This document shows positions 9,468-18,921 of a stretch of 64,000 bases of DNA, in pieces. A program made the translations under genes and the position numbers. Positions within the stretch are counted from its first letter, which is position 1, and the number at the start of each line of letters is the position of its first letter. The notes under the pieces are model-generated. The model had not been told where the DNA came from. It did not search any database and worked only from the letters and a program-made list of their open reading frames with translations. Source of the stretch: CAVPCZ01 sp963779225 (lineage in GTDB: Bacteria > Bacteroidota > Ignavibacteria > UBA10030 > UBA6906); contig CAVZWW010000003.1 of the NCBI GenBank assembly GCA_963779225.1, forward strand, positions 186,001-250,000, in the 5' to 3' direction.

Positions 9468-12400
9468 CTACTTGACAACTGGAGCTTTCCTGACGTCGCT
9501 GGGTCTCAAACCGAATTGGCGATGGAATAGCTTGGAAAAATAGGAAGGGTCGCCGAACCCGACGCCGTAAGCAACCTCTGATACGGTCCCCGCCTTCTTC
9601 TTCAGCAAATCCATCGCTCTCTGTAGTCTTATCCAACGTATGAACTGGTTAGGAGCCTGATTTGTGAGCGCTACCAGCTTGCGGTGAAGTTGTGATCGGC
9701 TCATGCCGACTTCATGTCCGAGATCCTCGACCGTGAAGTTCTCATTGCCGATCTCCTTCTCCACCGCTGCCATCACCTTCACTAAGAATGCATCATCAAC
9801 CGAGCTAGCGGCTATTTCACCAGGCTTGAGCACAACCCCGACACTGAACCGTTCACGCAGTTTTCGACGACTTTCGTTAAGATTCTTCACTCTTGTAACA
9901 AGCTCTTTAGGCTCAAAGGGCTTGATAAGGTAGTCGTCCGCGCCTGTCTCCAATCCCTCAATTTTGTTTTCGATGGCAGCTCTCGCGGTCAAGAGAATTA
10001 TCGGGATATGGCTCGTTCTTTCATCGCTCTTGAGACGCTTGCATAGAGCGAAGCCATCCATCTTCGGCATCATGACATCACTGATTATAAGGTCAGGGAT
10101 GCTCTGTTGGGCAACCTGAACACCCTCCATACCATCTTGGGCCTCGAGAATGTGATACGTGCCCGGAAGATTGTCCTTGATGTAGAACCGCACATCAGCA
10201 TTGTCTTCAACAATCAAAACAACGGGTGCGGAAGGGCTGGCGGGTCGAGATTGCCGGTTGGCTTTAGGACTCAGGACAGTGCGTGGAGGAAACCCAGGAG
10301 TGCTCTCGAGGTCAGCCTCGCGATCTGATACCATGCGAGGATCAGGAATGATCTCCTCGTCCTTCAGATGGTCTCTCCCCAGCGGAAGTCGAACCGTGAA
10401 CTCTGTTCCTTTTCCCAACTCACTTTTCACATCGACTGTCCCATGGTGCAATTCGACCAATTCCTTCACCAGAGCCAGGCCAATGCCGGAACCTTCATAG
10501 TGTCGAGTTTGAGAACTATCGACTTGGTAGAATCGATCGAACACCCTCGGCAGTTCCTCTGCCGGTATGCCGACTCCGGTATCGGTGACTCGAATCTCAG
10601 TAGCGTGAGATCCAATCCGTAGTACGGTGCATATAACAGACCCTCCTTCCGGCGTAAACTTGAACGCGTTGGAGAGCAAATTACCAACGATTCTTTCAAC
10701 TTTCTCCCGATCAACGTATGCCTCGATTTCCCCCTCACCGCTCTCAACGCGCAAGGTTATACCCCGGATACCTGCCGACGACTCAAACGAATATGCGATC
10801 CCTTTAACCAATGGCACGATATCTATCCGGTATGCCCGCAGCTTCATAACACCTGCCTCCAGCTTCGAGAGATCAAGCAACTGGTTAATTAGCTGAAGAA
10901 GAACATTTGCATTTCGTCTCATCATACTCAGTTGCTGAACTGATCGGGAATCCGAAGCTCTCTCGAGAAGTCCCTCAATCGGTCCCTGAATCAAGGTCAG
11001 GGGGGTTCGGAACTCATGCGAGATGTTGGCAAAGAAGCGAGATTTGAGGCGATCGACCTCCTCTATGCGCTCTGCACGAAAATGTTCCATTTCCATTTGG
11101 GTGTGAACACGGATCTGGCGCAACCGCAACCGGTACCCCGTAAACAGCACACCAAGAAACGCGGAGACATACAAAGCGTATGCCCATGTGGATTGCCACC
11201 ATGGGGGGGAAATCGTAATCCAAATCGCCAATCGCTGAGCCGGCCATTCCCCGCGGATGGAAGTTGCCTCGACTTCGAAGGAGTAGTCACCCGGCGGCAC
11301 CGCTGTGTAGCGTACGGAACGGCGGTCTTTGGGCTTCGTTTGTTTCTTCTCAAGACCTTCGAGCTGATACCGGTACTCGATAAGCGAGGGGACATCGATG
11401 TCCGCGCATGCGAACTCGAATTCGAGCACGTCCTGCAGGTAAGACAGACTGAGGATTCCACGTCCGTTGTCGACCGGCGGGGGGACAGCCGGTTCATCAT
11501 TGATCGACATCCTTGTGAGAACAAGAGGTGGAACCGGTCGATGAATGTCTGCGCTATCCGGATTGAAAACATTGATCCCTTGAGACCCGGAAAGTAGCAC
11601 CCTCCCACCCTCAAGATTCTTCATGTCGACTATCCGACCACTCAGCCCATATGAAGCATCGAAATTCCGAAAGGTACGAGTCGAGGGGTCAAACACGGAG
11701 ATGCCGCTGCCATGATCTACCCATAGCCTTCCCTTCGTATCAGAACCGATCGGTTTTGCATAGATAGAGAAGCGGAATGCGGGATTGGGGTAGCGTTCAA
11801 ATGAATTCGTTAACGAATCATAGAGATTCAGTGCGTTGCCTGCAGCAATCCAGATACGACCTTGAGGGTCCTGATAGGAATTGCGAGTCCGATCGTGGCC
11901 GAGGGATCGCGGGTTGTCCGGATCATGGCGCAGTCGCAGGATCACACCCGTCGCAGGATCAATCACCAGAAGACCATCTGCCTCTGTGGAAATCCACAGT
12001 CTCCCTCGCTGATCCCTCATCACGTCTGAGGCATAGTGGATGGAATCCCGAAAATAGTCCTGGAATGTGCTCGACCGGGGATCGAATTTCTTCAGTCCGT
12101 CGGTGTACGAAGCCAGCCAGAGGGAATCTCCCGTCCCGCGTGCGATGCTCCGGACAGTAGACTCCTTCCCAAGGGGTGATACATATCGGAAGTTGTCAAT
12201 GCGACCGCTGCCGAGATTGATCCGGTACAGCCCGAGTCCCCAAGTACCATACCAGAGATTTCCATAGTCATCAAAATAGGTAGAGGTTCTCTCGGGTGTT
12301 GAGTACGACGGTTTTTCCCCATGGAAAAAATTGATGACCCTGAGGAGGGAGCGTGATTTGATGTCGATCTGAAACACCGTACCTCTGGAAGAGAACCAGC

Positions 12401-13625
12401 AAAGGTGGTTGCGGGTTGGCTCAATCGCCTCAAAAGACCTCGGCAATCCAGCGGGAGTACCAATTGCATAGTGTGGTATCTGGAGAGATTTCGCACTAAG
12501 CCAATACGCTCCATAGGCAGTCGTGCCGACCCACAACGTCCCGGTCCTGTCCACTGAAAAGAGCGGGCGATGAGATCCACCGGGTCGATCCCCCGAAGTC
12601 AAATACGGTACCCTCCGACCTGTCTCCGCAGAAAGGAGATCAATTCTTTCGAGTGTCGCAATCCACACATTTCCATTTTGATCAACGACCATATCTCGGA
12701 TGTCATCTGATTGTAGGGAGAGACTATCCGATGTCCTGTGTCTGTAGTTGCGTACGGTGTGACTCTTCCAATCGATGCGAAACACTCCTTCTGTGCCAGT
12801 TCCAATCCAGAGTCCGCCCTCAGGATCCCGTGAGAGAGAGAAAATGCGGATGGAGTCGAGATGTTGGCCCACGGGGTCGGCCAATTGTGGGCTCGACAGC
12901 GAGTGATTCTGGGGATCAACAATGATCAAACCTCTATCTGAAGCTACGATGATCTTACCATCCTCTCGTTCGCATAACTCATAGGCATTGTTGAGCGGGG
13001 TTCCGAGTGGATATGCTCGAAATCGACATTGACGCACAAGAGTGTCAAGATGAGTAATGCCATCTTTTTCTGCTGGGAGGTCAACGCGGACAAGACCCCC
13101 CATTGCCGTCCCGGCCCATATGGTATTGGCTCTATCCTCCATCAACGACAGGACCGTTTTTGTTTGGGCCAGAGCAGAACCGTCCCGTGGAGGTCGGAAG
13201 TTGAGAAATCGGTCACTTGAAGGGTCATACAGGCTTAGGCCGGTGTCCCAGGTTCCAATCCAGAGCCGGTGCCTGCTATCGATGAGCAATGCCGTGACCG
13301 TGTTGGAGGATATCGAGTACGGATCACCCGGAATGTTCCGGTAGTCCTTGACACCATATCCGTCGTATCTTTCCAGACCGTTGGTCGTTCCAATCCACAC
13401 GAAACCCTTCTCATCTCGGACAATCCGAGAGCGTATCTCATTGGTGGAAAGGCCATCGGCGGTTGACAGCCGCTTGAAGTGGAAGACGGGGAGGAGCTTG
13501 TTCTGCCCAGTGAGGGGTTGAAAACTCGAGAAGAGAAGCGCGAGCGTTAAGCCTCTCAGGCCGAGTCTGCGCCAAGCACCGGGAAGGCATTGAGAATGCT
13601 TCCGATATGGAGCAGATGAGCGCAC
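9468..13625 (-). CDS. hybrid two-component system sensor/regulator (HTCS 2)
   Basis: The protein has 1385 residues and starts with GTG at 13625; an in-frame stop lies a few codons upstream, so a longer form is excluded. Order: signal/anchor (about 20-41); reg_prop propellers (about 45-680); Y_Y_Y domain (about 705-770); transmembrane helix (about 785-808); HisKA with His870 in ISHEFRTPLTLI; HATPase with NLLSNAFKFTPEGG and DTGVGIP; receiver with Asp1183 in IISDVMMPKMDG; AraC-type DNA-binding domain to the end. It is a close paralogue of HTCS 1 and HTCS 3, and its signal peptide region is nearly identical to that of HTCS 1. The probable target is the propeller gene downstream at 7966..9264. The ligand cannot be inferred. 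Confidence 0.94.
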   Translation of the reverse strand: MRSSAPYRKHSQCLPGAWRRLGLRGLTLALLFSSFQPLTGQNKLLPVFHFKRLSTADGLSTNEIRSRIVRDEKGFVWIGTTNGLERYDGYGVKDYRNIPGDPYSISSNTVTALLIDSRHRLWIGTWDTGLSLYDPSSDRFLNFRPPRDGSALAQTKTVLSLMEDRANTIWAGTAMGGLVRVDLPAEKDGITHLDTLVRQCRFRAYPLGTPLNNAYELCEREDGKIIVASDRGLIIVDPQNHSLSSPQLADPVGQHLDSIRIFSLSRDPEGGLWIGTGTEGVFRIDWKSHTVRNYRHRTSDSLSLQSDDIRDMVVDQNGNVWIATLERIDLLSAETGRRVPYLTSGDRPGGSHRPLFSVDRTGTLWVGTTAYGAYWLSAKSLQIPHYAIGTPAGLPRSFEAIEPTRNHLCWFSSRGTVFQIDIKSRSLLRVINFFHGEKPSYSTPERTSTYFDDYGNLWYGTWGLGLYRINLGSGRIDNFRYVSPLGKESTVRSIARGTGDSLWLASYTDGLKKFDPRSSTFQDYFRDSIHYASDVMRDQRGRLWISTEADGLLVIDPATGVILRLRHDPDNPRSLGHDRTRNSYQDPQGRIWIAAGNALNLYDSLTNSFERYPNPAFRFSIYAKPIGSDTKGRLWVDHGSGISVFDPSTRTFRNFDASYGLSGRIVDMKNLEGGRVLLSGSQGINVFNPDSADIHRPVPPLVLTRMSINDEPAVPPPVDNGRGILSLSYLQDVLEFEFACADIDVPSLIEYRYQLEGLEKKQTKPKDRRSVRYTAVPPGDYSFEVEATSIRGEWPAQRLAIWITISPPWWQSTWAYALYVSAFLGVLFTGYRLRLRQIRVHTQMEMEHFRAERIEEVDRLKSRFFANISHEFRTPLTLIQGPIEGLLERASDSRSVQQLSMMRRNANVLLQLINQLLDLSKLEAGVMKLRAYRIDIVPLVKGIAYSFESSAGIRGITLRVESGEGEIEAYVDREKVERIVGNLLSNAFKFTPEGGSVICTVLRIGSHATEIRVTDTGVGIPAEELPRVFDRFYQVDSSQTRHYEGSGIGLALVKELVELHHGTVDVKSELGKGTEFTVRLPLGRDHLKDEEIIPDPRMVSDREADLESTPGFPPRTVLSPKANRQSRPASPSAPVVLIVEDNADVRFYIKDNLPGTYHILEAQDGMEGVQVAQQSIPDLIISDVMMPKMDGFALCKRLKSDERTSHIPIILLTARAAIENKIEGLETGADDYLIKPFEPKELVTRVKNLNESRRKLRERFSVGVVLKPGEIAASSVDDAFLVKVMAAVEKEIGNENFTVEDLGHEVGMSRSQLHRKLVALTNQAPNQFIRWIRLQRAMDLLKKKAGTVSEVAYGVGFGDPSYFSKLFHRQFGLRPSDVRKAPVVK

Positions 13626-13638
13626 TAATGTCGAATGC

Positions 13639-13940
13639 TGCGGTCTGAATTCAGAATTCGCCTGTTTCTGACCATGGGAAACCTACACTGGCGTGTACGA
13701 TCCCTGCGGCACGAAAGACCAACGGTTCGGGAGTAAGTTACAGCGCGAAGTGGCAAGAATCAAATAGCCACGCTATGCTGAGGCGTCGATACCACTGAGC
13801 GTCAGAGGTCACGAAGGTGTATATCCACACGTACAGAAGCCACGACACCTTCTCGGCATCGCGGGTTCTACCATGCTCTCCTGTTTCGTCGGCGGAGCGC
13901 GTTGGGAACCCAAAAACCTCTTGGTTCCTGACCAAGCGCG
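13639..13940. repeat. long direct repeat, copy 2 (HTCS upstream DNA)
   Basis: This copy matches 6912..7212. Relative to copy 1, the ATG corresponding to 6948 is followed by an in-frame TAG, which explains why HTCS 2 starts further in, at GTG. The dyad GTGGC-12-GCCAC is at 13750..13771. Confidence 0.85.
13889..13938 (-). other. decayed tRNA-Pro-like 3' end
   Basis: The sequence begins TCGGCGGAGCGCG and ends CCTCTTGGTTCCTGACCAAGC. It keeps an anticodon stem (CTTGG/CCAAG) but the T arm is broken. About 65 bases on its right side (13910 to about 13980) closely match the decayed copy at 39764 and what follows it, so junctions B and E share ancestry. Confidence 0.5.
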
Positions 13941-14057
13941 ATTTCACACCTAGCGAAAACAGCCCGCAACCGAACGATTTTTGAGCTGCGGGTGCAAATA
14001 AGTGCGCACAACCTGGGCACAGTACCGATTTTCACCACCCAAAAGTGCCCTTTTTCG

Positions 14058-14099
14058 TCGGGGCGCGGGGATTTGAACCCCGGGCCTCTTGGTCCCAAA
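14058..14099 (-). other. tRNA-Pro 3'-half fragment (att-like site B)
   Basis: These 42 bases are identical to fragment A and to the 3' half of the intact tRNA-Pro at 39933, in the same orientation. The motif GTGCCCTTTTTCGTCGG at its outer edge is also shared. The 5' half of the tRNA is missing. Confidence 0.85.
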
Positions 14100-14211
14100 T
14101 AAAATCCAGGTACCTGTTCCGGTGAAAAAAGGGCGATTCTGAACGAGGGGGTGTGCATACTGCGCATACTGTGCATGGGGGTGCTGAAAAACTAGCACAA
14201 ATCTGTCACAC
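14100..14211 (-). repeat. conserved segment adjoining tRNA fragment, copy 2
   Basis: Same content as 7444..7557: palindrome CAGGTACCTG at 14107..14116, then the GGGCGATTCTGA run, the GCATACTG direct repeat and ACAAATCTGTCACAC. Confidence 0.75.
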
Positions 14212-14453
14212 TGTTTCTTAGCATCCCAACGACTGAATGAAGATAGATCTATGAAAGATCGGGCACGGGCGAAGCCCAACACGGAACTGCACTGGCAGCC
14301 GCAATAACTGCAGAATCCTTCCATGGACCCGTGGAGTACCTGGCATAGCCCACGGACATTCTAATAACCCCATCTGCCATCAGAACATGGAGTACCCTCT
14401 CTGCCGCTTCATTCTATAGAGCATTTCTTCGAAGCCACCGCCACACGCAAAGA
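14212..14453. other. noncoding stretch upstream of sensor kinase
   Basis: No gene, RNA or strong repeat is apparent between the junction repeat and the promoter at 14454. Confidence 0.4.
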
Positions 14454-14482
14454 TTGACATTGGGCCCGAGCTGCTGTATCTT
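14454..14482 (+). promoter_or_regulatory. candidate promoter of the sensor kinase operon
   Basis: TTGACA at 14454..14459, a 17-base spacer, then TATCTT at 14477..14482, about 70 bases before the kinase ATG. Confidence 0.45.
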
Positions 14483-14552
14483 CCGATCAGCGCTCACATG
14501 ACCGCTTTCCCGGCGAGTATGCATCCGTCTCTCCATCTCCCTGAGTTCTCCA

Positions 14553-17500
14553 ATGCACCGAAAAACGCAAGGGGTGTATCGGCCAAATTTCGCGCCTGCC
14601 TGTCTTCTCTCAGCCGTGTTCTTCCTTTCTCTGGCATTAAACAATCTCGCCCAGCCATCTCTCGCCCAGGTTGATTCTGTTCGATTCGAAGATGCTTCTC
14701 TCCCGCTCCCTACATCGCTCGGCGTTGGAATGATACAGGATCACACCGGGTATCTCTGGATCGTCACCTACCAACAGCTTCTGCGGTACGATGGCTATAC
14801 CTATAGCCGTTTTTATAGCGGGAACAATAACAACCTCTTTCCAGGCGCTTGGAATGTGCTCGGAATCTCAGGTGGTCGACACGATTTCCTGCTCATTCAT
14901 TCGGCCGGGAATGCAGTCCTCTTGTACGATATCGTTCGGAACAAGAGGCAAGTTGTGTCTTTGCGACAAGCCGGTGCGGCAGAAACCCACAAATTCACTT
15001 GCGTTGCCGAGGATTCAGCCGGAAGGTTCTGGTTGGGATTTGAGGACGGGAGAGTTTTGAGGATGGACCCACCCGATTCTGAAGCTGTAACGATTCTTGG
15101 ACACGTTGATTCAACAATCGCGCTCCCGCCAGTCAGGTCGATATCAGAAGACTCCTCGGGAAACATCTGGATCGGAAGCGACAGAGGGCTACTCCGAATC
15201 CACCATGGCTCTGCTGCCCCCACGAATTCCTCCATTGGCTGCGATACCATACACGGCCTTCCCTGTGACAGCATTGCGGGGATTGTATCGGGCAGAGGCG
15301 GGCGAGTGTGGGTTGGGATGCGCGATGGCAGTTTTGGGTGGATTGACGCCGGGGATCGACAGCTTCATCAGATACCTCCCTTGCTCCTCCCCCGGAGCGC
15401 GCTCCCCGGAATCTCGCTGGCCGAAGATCACAACAGAAACCTATGGGTAGGCACACAACGAAATGGCCTCTACCGTTGGCACTCCACCCAGAAAAAGTGG
15501 CAGAGATACCTGGTGCACAGTACCGGGTCGAGCGGCACATACACAGACCTGATCGCATCAGTGATTGTGGATAGGAGTGGGGTGCTCTGGGTTCTGACGA
15601 ATTCACGAGGACTGTTGCGGCACGTTCCTCCGCTCAAGGCATTTCATTCGATCACATCGGGTGAAGGTGCAGGACTGAAAATCAGCGGTCCGGATGTTGT
15701 GGCCTGCAGGTTGGATCAGGCCGGCACACTCTGGATCGGAAGGGCTTCGGGCGGGGTGGATTATCTCAAAGCCGGTGATGAGAAGTTTGGCCGTTTCGTC
15801 CATGACCCCGCGGACCCTCATAGCCTGAGCAGCAATCGCATCATCTCGATCTGCGAACGCCGAACCGGAGAAATGCGGATCGGTACCGTGGGTGGCGGGA
15901 TCAATGTCTTTGACCGAAACTCCAGGGGGTTTATGCGTCTGAGACATGACCCTTCCGATTCCACCTCTCTGGGATCAGATATCATCACGGCCATGTATGA
16001 AGATACGCACGCGAATGTATGGGTGGGACACTACCGGGGCCTGGACCGCTTTGATCCGACAGGCAAGATTTCTACCCCTGTTCTCCGGTGGCCCGAGGAG
16101 ACGCTGGGACTTGTGGGCTCCGTATCATCCATTCTCGAAGACACAAAGAGGAACCTCTGGGTTGCAACAGTCGACCGTGGCCTGTTCCGCATAAACCTCT
16201 CTAACGGTGATACTGTGAGGTACCTTCAGGACCCTGGTACATTGGGGAGCCTCCCGGGCAACAACGTGAGGACGGTATATGAGGATCCGTTCGGTCGCCT
16301 CTGGATCGGAACGATGACAGGTGTCGCTCGCTTTGACTATTCATCCGGGTGCTTCCAGAACTATGAGCTTGCGCTCCCGCGTCGCTACCGGTCTCTGGAT
16401 CCCCGTACCCCACCTCCTTCAGACATGCAGGGCGTCAACGGAATTCTTGCTGACCGGCGCGGTAATCTCTGGTTGTCCCTCTGGGATGGAGGAGTGGCCC
16501 GGTTCGATGTTCAACGCCATCTGTTGCGACGCTATGGCAGAACCGATGGCGTCGTCGTGCTCGAAGGCCGGAGAAATGCGTTCTTCATGTCCCGCGGTGG
16601 ATTCGTCTACTGCGGTGGAACTGGCGGGCTTACGTGGTTCCACCCGGACAGCATCACCGATGATGGATGTAGATCGCAAGTTGTTGTCACTCAATTCCGG
16701 GTTCTCCAGACGCCACAGATTGTGCCCCCGTCCGAATCCGTCCCGATCGTGCTCGACTACGCGGCCAACACCTTCACATTCGAGTTTGCGTTGCTTGATT
16801 TCAGACAGCCAGAACAAAACCAGTATTTCTACATTCTTGAGGGAGCGGACCCGGATTGGATTCTTTCGGGCCGAGAACGGACCGTGACGTATGCAAATGT
16901 CCCCCCGGGGGAGTATCGCTTCAGGGTACGGGGACAAAACGGCGACGGAGTCTCGAGCGATAATGAGGCCTTCGTGGGTATCGCTGTCGGTCGTCCCTAC
17001 TGGCAGACGTGGTGGTTCCGACTCCTCGCGGGTGGAGTGTTATTGGGACTGATCGGTGTCGTGTATCGGCGCGAGGTCACCCGCCTGAGACGGGACAGAC
17101 TCATACAGCAGGAGTTCTCCCGGCAGCTTATCGAGTCGCAAGAAACCGGGCGAAAGCGTCTCGCGGCCGAGCTTCATGACGGACTTGGCCAGGATCTTCT
17201 CGTTGCGAGCAATGAGCTTCAGCAATTTCTACAGGATGACAAGGGATCCACGGAGGATGTGGCACGGGCCGCCGCTCTGGTGCAGGAATCGATCCAAAAC
17301 GTACGGGAGATCGCCTCGGCCCTCCATCCCCATCAACTCGACCGCCTGGGCTTTTGCAGTGCGGTGAAGGCAATGACGGAGAACATCGCTCATTCCAGCG
17401 GGCTCACGATTCACTATACGTGTGAAAACGTGGATGGCATCCTGCCAAAGGAAAAGGAGATTCATGTATACCGGATAATTCAGGAGGCACTCTCCAACAT

Positions 17501-17765
17501 TGTCCGCCACGCACAGGCAACCGAGGTGACTCTGCAGGCCCGGGAGAATCCCGGGAACGTGGAGATTTCCGTGGCCGACAACGGGAGAGGATTCGTTCAG
17601 GAATCCAGCCCAATGCGCGCAGCTACCTCCCGGGGCGAAGAGGGCATATACGGGTTCGGCCTCTCAAGTATGGCCGAGCGTGCCAGGATCATCGGTGCGA
17701 CCTTCGACGTCAGATCCTCCCCCGGATCCGGCACCACCGTACATCTCACCGTCCCGCATTCTTGA
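14553..17765 (+). CDS. NarL-type sensor histidine kinase with reg_prop and Y_Y_Y sensor domains
   Basis: The protein has 1070 residues. Residues about 17-39 are a signal peptide (LLSAVFFLSLALNNL, cleavage after SLA). About 45-720 are reg_prop propeller repeats (IWIGSDRGLLRI, LWVGTQRNGLYRW and similar). About 735-800 are a Y_Y_Y domain (FEFALLDF...YFYILEGADPDW). A transmembrane helix lies at about 820-840, followed by a HisKA_3 dimerisation domain with His875 in AAELHDGLGQD and an HATPase domain (NIVRHAQAT, DNGRGF, GFGLSSMAER). Unlike the three HTCS proteins in this window it has no receiver or AraC domain. The partner regulator follows nine bases downstream, so this is a split version of the same sensor design. 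Confidence 0.95.
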   Translation: MHRKTQGVYRPNFAPACLLSAVFFLSLALNNLAQPSLAQVDSVRFEDASLPLPTSLGVGMIQDHTGYLWIVTYQQLLRYDGYTYSRFYSGNNNNLFPGAWNVLGISGGRHDFLLIHSAGNAVLLYDIVRNKRQVVSLRQAGAAETHKFTCVAEDSAGRFWLGFEDGRVLRMDPPDSEAVTILGHVDSTIALPPVRSISEDSSGNIWIGSDRGLLRIHHGSAAPTNSSIGCDTIHGLPCDSIAGIVSGRGGRVWVGMRDGSFGWIDAGDRQLHQIPPLLLPRSALPGISLAEDHNRNLWVGTQRNGLYRWHSTQKKWQRYLVHSTGSSGTYTDLIASVIVDRSGVLWVLTNSRGLLRHVPPLKAFHSITSGEGAGLKISGPDVVACRLDQAGTLWIGRASGGVDYLKAGDEKFGRFVHDPADPHSLSSNRIISICERRTGEMRIGTVGGGINVFDRNSRGFMRLRHDPSDSTSLGSDIITAMYEDTHANVWVGHYRGLDRFDPTGKISTPVLRWPEETLGLVGSVSSILEDTKRNLWVATVDRGLFRINLSNGDTVRYLQDPGTLGSLPGNNVRTVYEDPFGRLWIGTMTGVARFDYSSGCFQNYELALPRRYRSLDPRTPPPSDMQGVNGILADRRGNLWLSLWDGGVARFDVQRHLLRRYGRTDGVVVLEGRRNAFFMSRGGFVYCGGTGGLTWFHPDSITDDGCRSQVVVTQFRVLQTPQIVPPSESVPIVLDYAANTFTFEFALLDFRQPEQNQYFYILEGADPDWILSGRERTVTYANVPPGEYRFRVRGQNGDGVSSDNEAFVGIAVGRPYWQTWWFRLLAGGVLLGLIGVVYRREVTRLRRDRLIQQEFSRQLIESQETGRKRLAAELHDGLGQDLLVASNELQQFLQDDKGSTEDVARAAALVQESIQNVREIASALHPHQLDRLGFCSAVKAMTENIAHSSGLTIHYTCENVDGILPKEKEIHVYRIIQEALSNIVRHAQATEVTLQARENPGNVEISVADNGRGFVQESSPMRAATSRGEEGIYGFGLSSMAERARIIGATFDVRSSPGSGTTVHLTVPHS

Positions 17766-17774
17766 GAGGCGAGC

Positions 17775-18428
17775 ATGGAGGAACCCACCCGAATCATCAT
17801 TGCTGACGACCACCCGATCTTTCGCGAGGGACTCGTCCGAGCCATCGAACGGGACAAGACGTTTGCCATCGTTGGACAGGTTGGTGATGGGGCGGGAGCG
17901 CTCAATCTCATCAGGGAACTTCATCCTGATCTTGCTGTGCTTGACATTTCGATGCCGACATTGGATGGCCTCGAAGTCGCCAGGCGAGTGCATCAGGAGG
18001 CACTTCCCACGGAACTGGTGATGCTCACAATGTACAAGGACGCAAATTACTTCGATGCGGCACTTGATCTGGGAGTACGGGGCTATATGTTGAAAGACAG
18101 TGCCACGGTCGAACTCCTATTGTGCCTCAAAGCCGTCACCTCGGGACAGTACTATTTTGGCCCGGCCATCTCTCATCTTCTGGTCGAGCGAAGCCGTACC
18201 CGCGCACCACACCCCGGTTCCATGTCCCTCCGCGAGCGGCTGACGCCCCTCGAGCTGACGATCCTCAGAATGATATCCGAGAACAAGACCAGCAAGGGGA
18301 TCGCAGAGACGCTCTTTGTCAGTGTCCGTACGGTGGAGAATCACCGAACGCACATCGCTCAAAAGCTTGGAATCAAAGGGCATAATGCCTTGCTCCAGTT
18401 CGCGCTGGAGAACCGATCTTCGCTCTGA
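17775..18428 (+). CDS. LuxR/NarL-family response regulator
   Basis: The protein has 217 residues. The N-terminal receiver (about 4-122) carries the acidic pair in ADDHPI, phosphoacceptor Asp57 in VLDISMPTLDG, and the conserved Thr and Lys in LTMYK and MLKDS. Residues about 148-212 are a LuxR-type helix-turn-helix (LTPLELTILRMI...SVRTVENHRTHIAQKLG). It starts nine bases after the kinase stop and is surely its cognate partner. The short repeated dyads at 18454..18513, immediately downstream and before the next gene, are the obvious candidate binding sites. Confidence 0.96.
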   Translation: MEEPTRIIIADDHPIFREGLVRAIERDKTFAIVGQVGDGAGALNLIRELHPDLAVLDISMPTLDGLEVARRVHQEALPTELVMLTMYKDANYFDAALDLGVRGYMLKDSATVELLLCLKAVTSGQYYFGPAISHLLVERSRTRAPHPGSMSLRERLTPLELTILRMISENKTSKGIAETLFVSVRTVENHRTHIAQKLGIKGHNALLQFALENRSSL

Positions 18429-18453
18429 ACGCAGACCACCTCCCTTCCTTCTC

Positions 18454-18513
18454 ATGAGTAGAACTACTCATATCAAATGAGTAGTTCCCGCCCTGCAAGA
18501 GAGTAGTTCTACT
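18454..18513 (+). promoter_or_regulatory. triple GAGTAG dyad, candidate regulator operator
   Basis: Three related elements lie in 60 bases between the response regulator and the receiver gene. One is a perfect inverted repeat, ATGAGTAG-AA-CTACTCAT (18454..18471). Next is a half site ATGAGTAGTT (18477..18486). Last is an inverted repeat AGTAG-TT-CTACT (18502..18513). The spacing suits a dimeric LuxR-type protein binding in tandem. Identity of the binding protein is inference. Confidence 0.6.
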
Positions 18514-18549
18514 TATTGATGCCTCAGCATTTCCGCATTACATTTGGCC

Positions 18550-18921
18550 ATGATTTTCCTGATTGCCGAAGACAACCGCCGAATGCGCGACTCGATTCGC
18601 CATTTTCTCCACGCCAGGATCCCGGATCACCACTCCATCTTTGAAGCTGTCGATGGGAGAGGAGCTATCGACCTCTTCGAGCGGGTGCATCCTGACTGGG
18701 TAATAATGGATATCGAAATGGAGCCGGTGGATGGCCTTGCCGCGTCGCGGGCCATCCTTGCGGCTCATCCGGAGGCGAAAATCATCATTTTGACCAACTA
18801 CGACGAGGCAAACTACCGCGCTGCAGCGAAGGCGGCCGGGGCCAGGGCTTTCGTTCTCAAAGATCATCTTAGCGACATCTTATCCACTCTCTCACCACAT
18901 CCTACACAGGGTCCAACATGA
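18550..18921 (+). CDS. stand-alone receiver (CheY-like) protein
   Basis: The protein has 123 residues from the ATG at 18550; a TTG six bases earlier is possible. It is a complete receiver: acidic pair in IAEDN, phosphoacceptor Asp54 in VIMDIEM, Thr in IILTNYDEANY, and Lys in FVLKDH. The sequence is NarL-like but no DNA-binding domain follows; translation stops within ATGA, overlapping the start of the secreted protein at 18918. It could act as a phosphate sink or competitor for the kinase at 14553, or through protein contact. The position behind the GAGTAG dyads suggests it is made together with the secreted effector. Confidence 0.9.
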   Translation: MIFLIAEDNRRMRDSIRHFLHARIPDHHSIFEAVDGRGAIDLFERVHPDWVIMDIEMEPVDGLAASRAILAAHPEAKIIILTNYDEANYRAAAKAAGARAFVLKDHLSDILSTLSPHPTQGPT

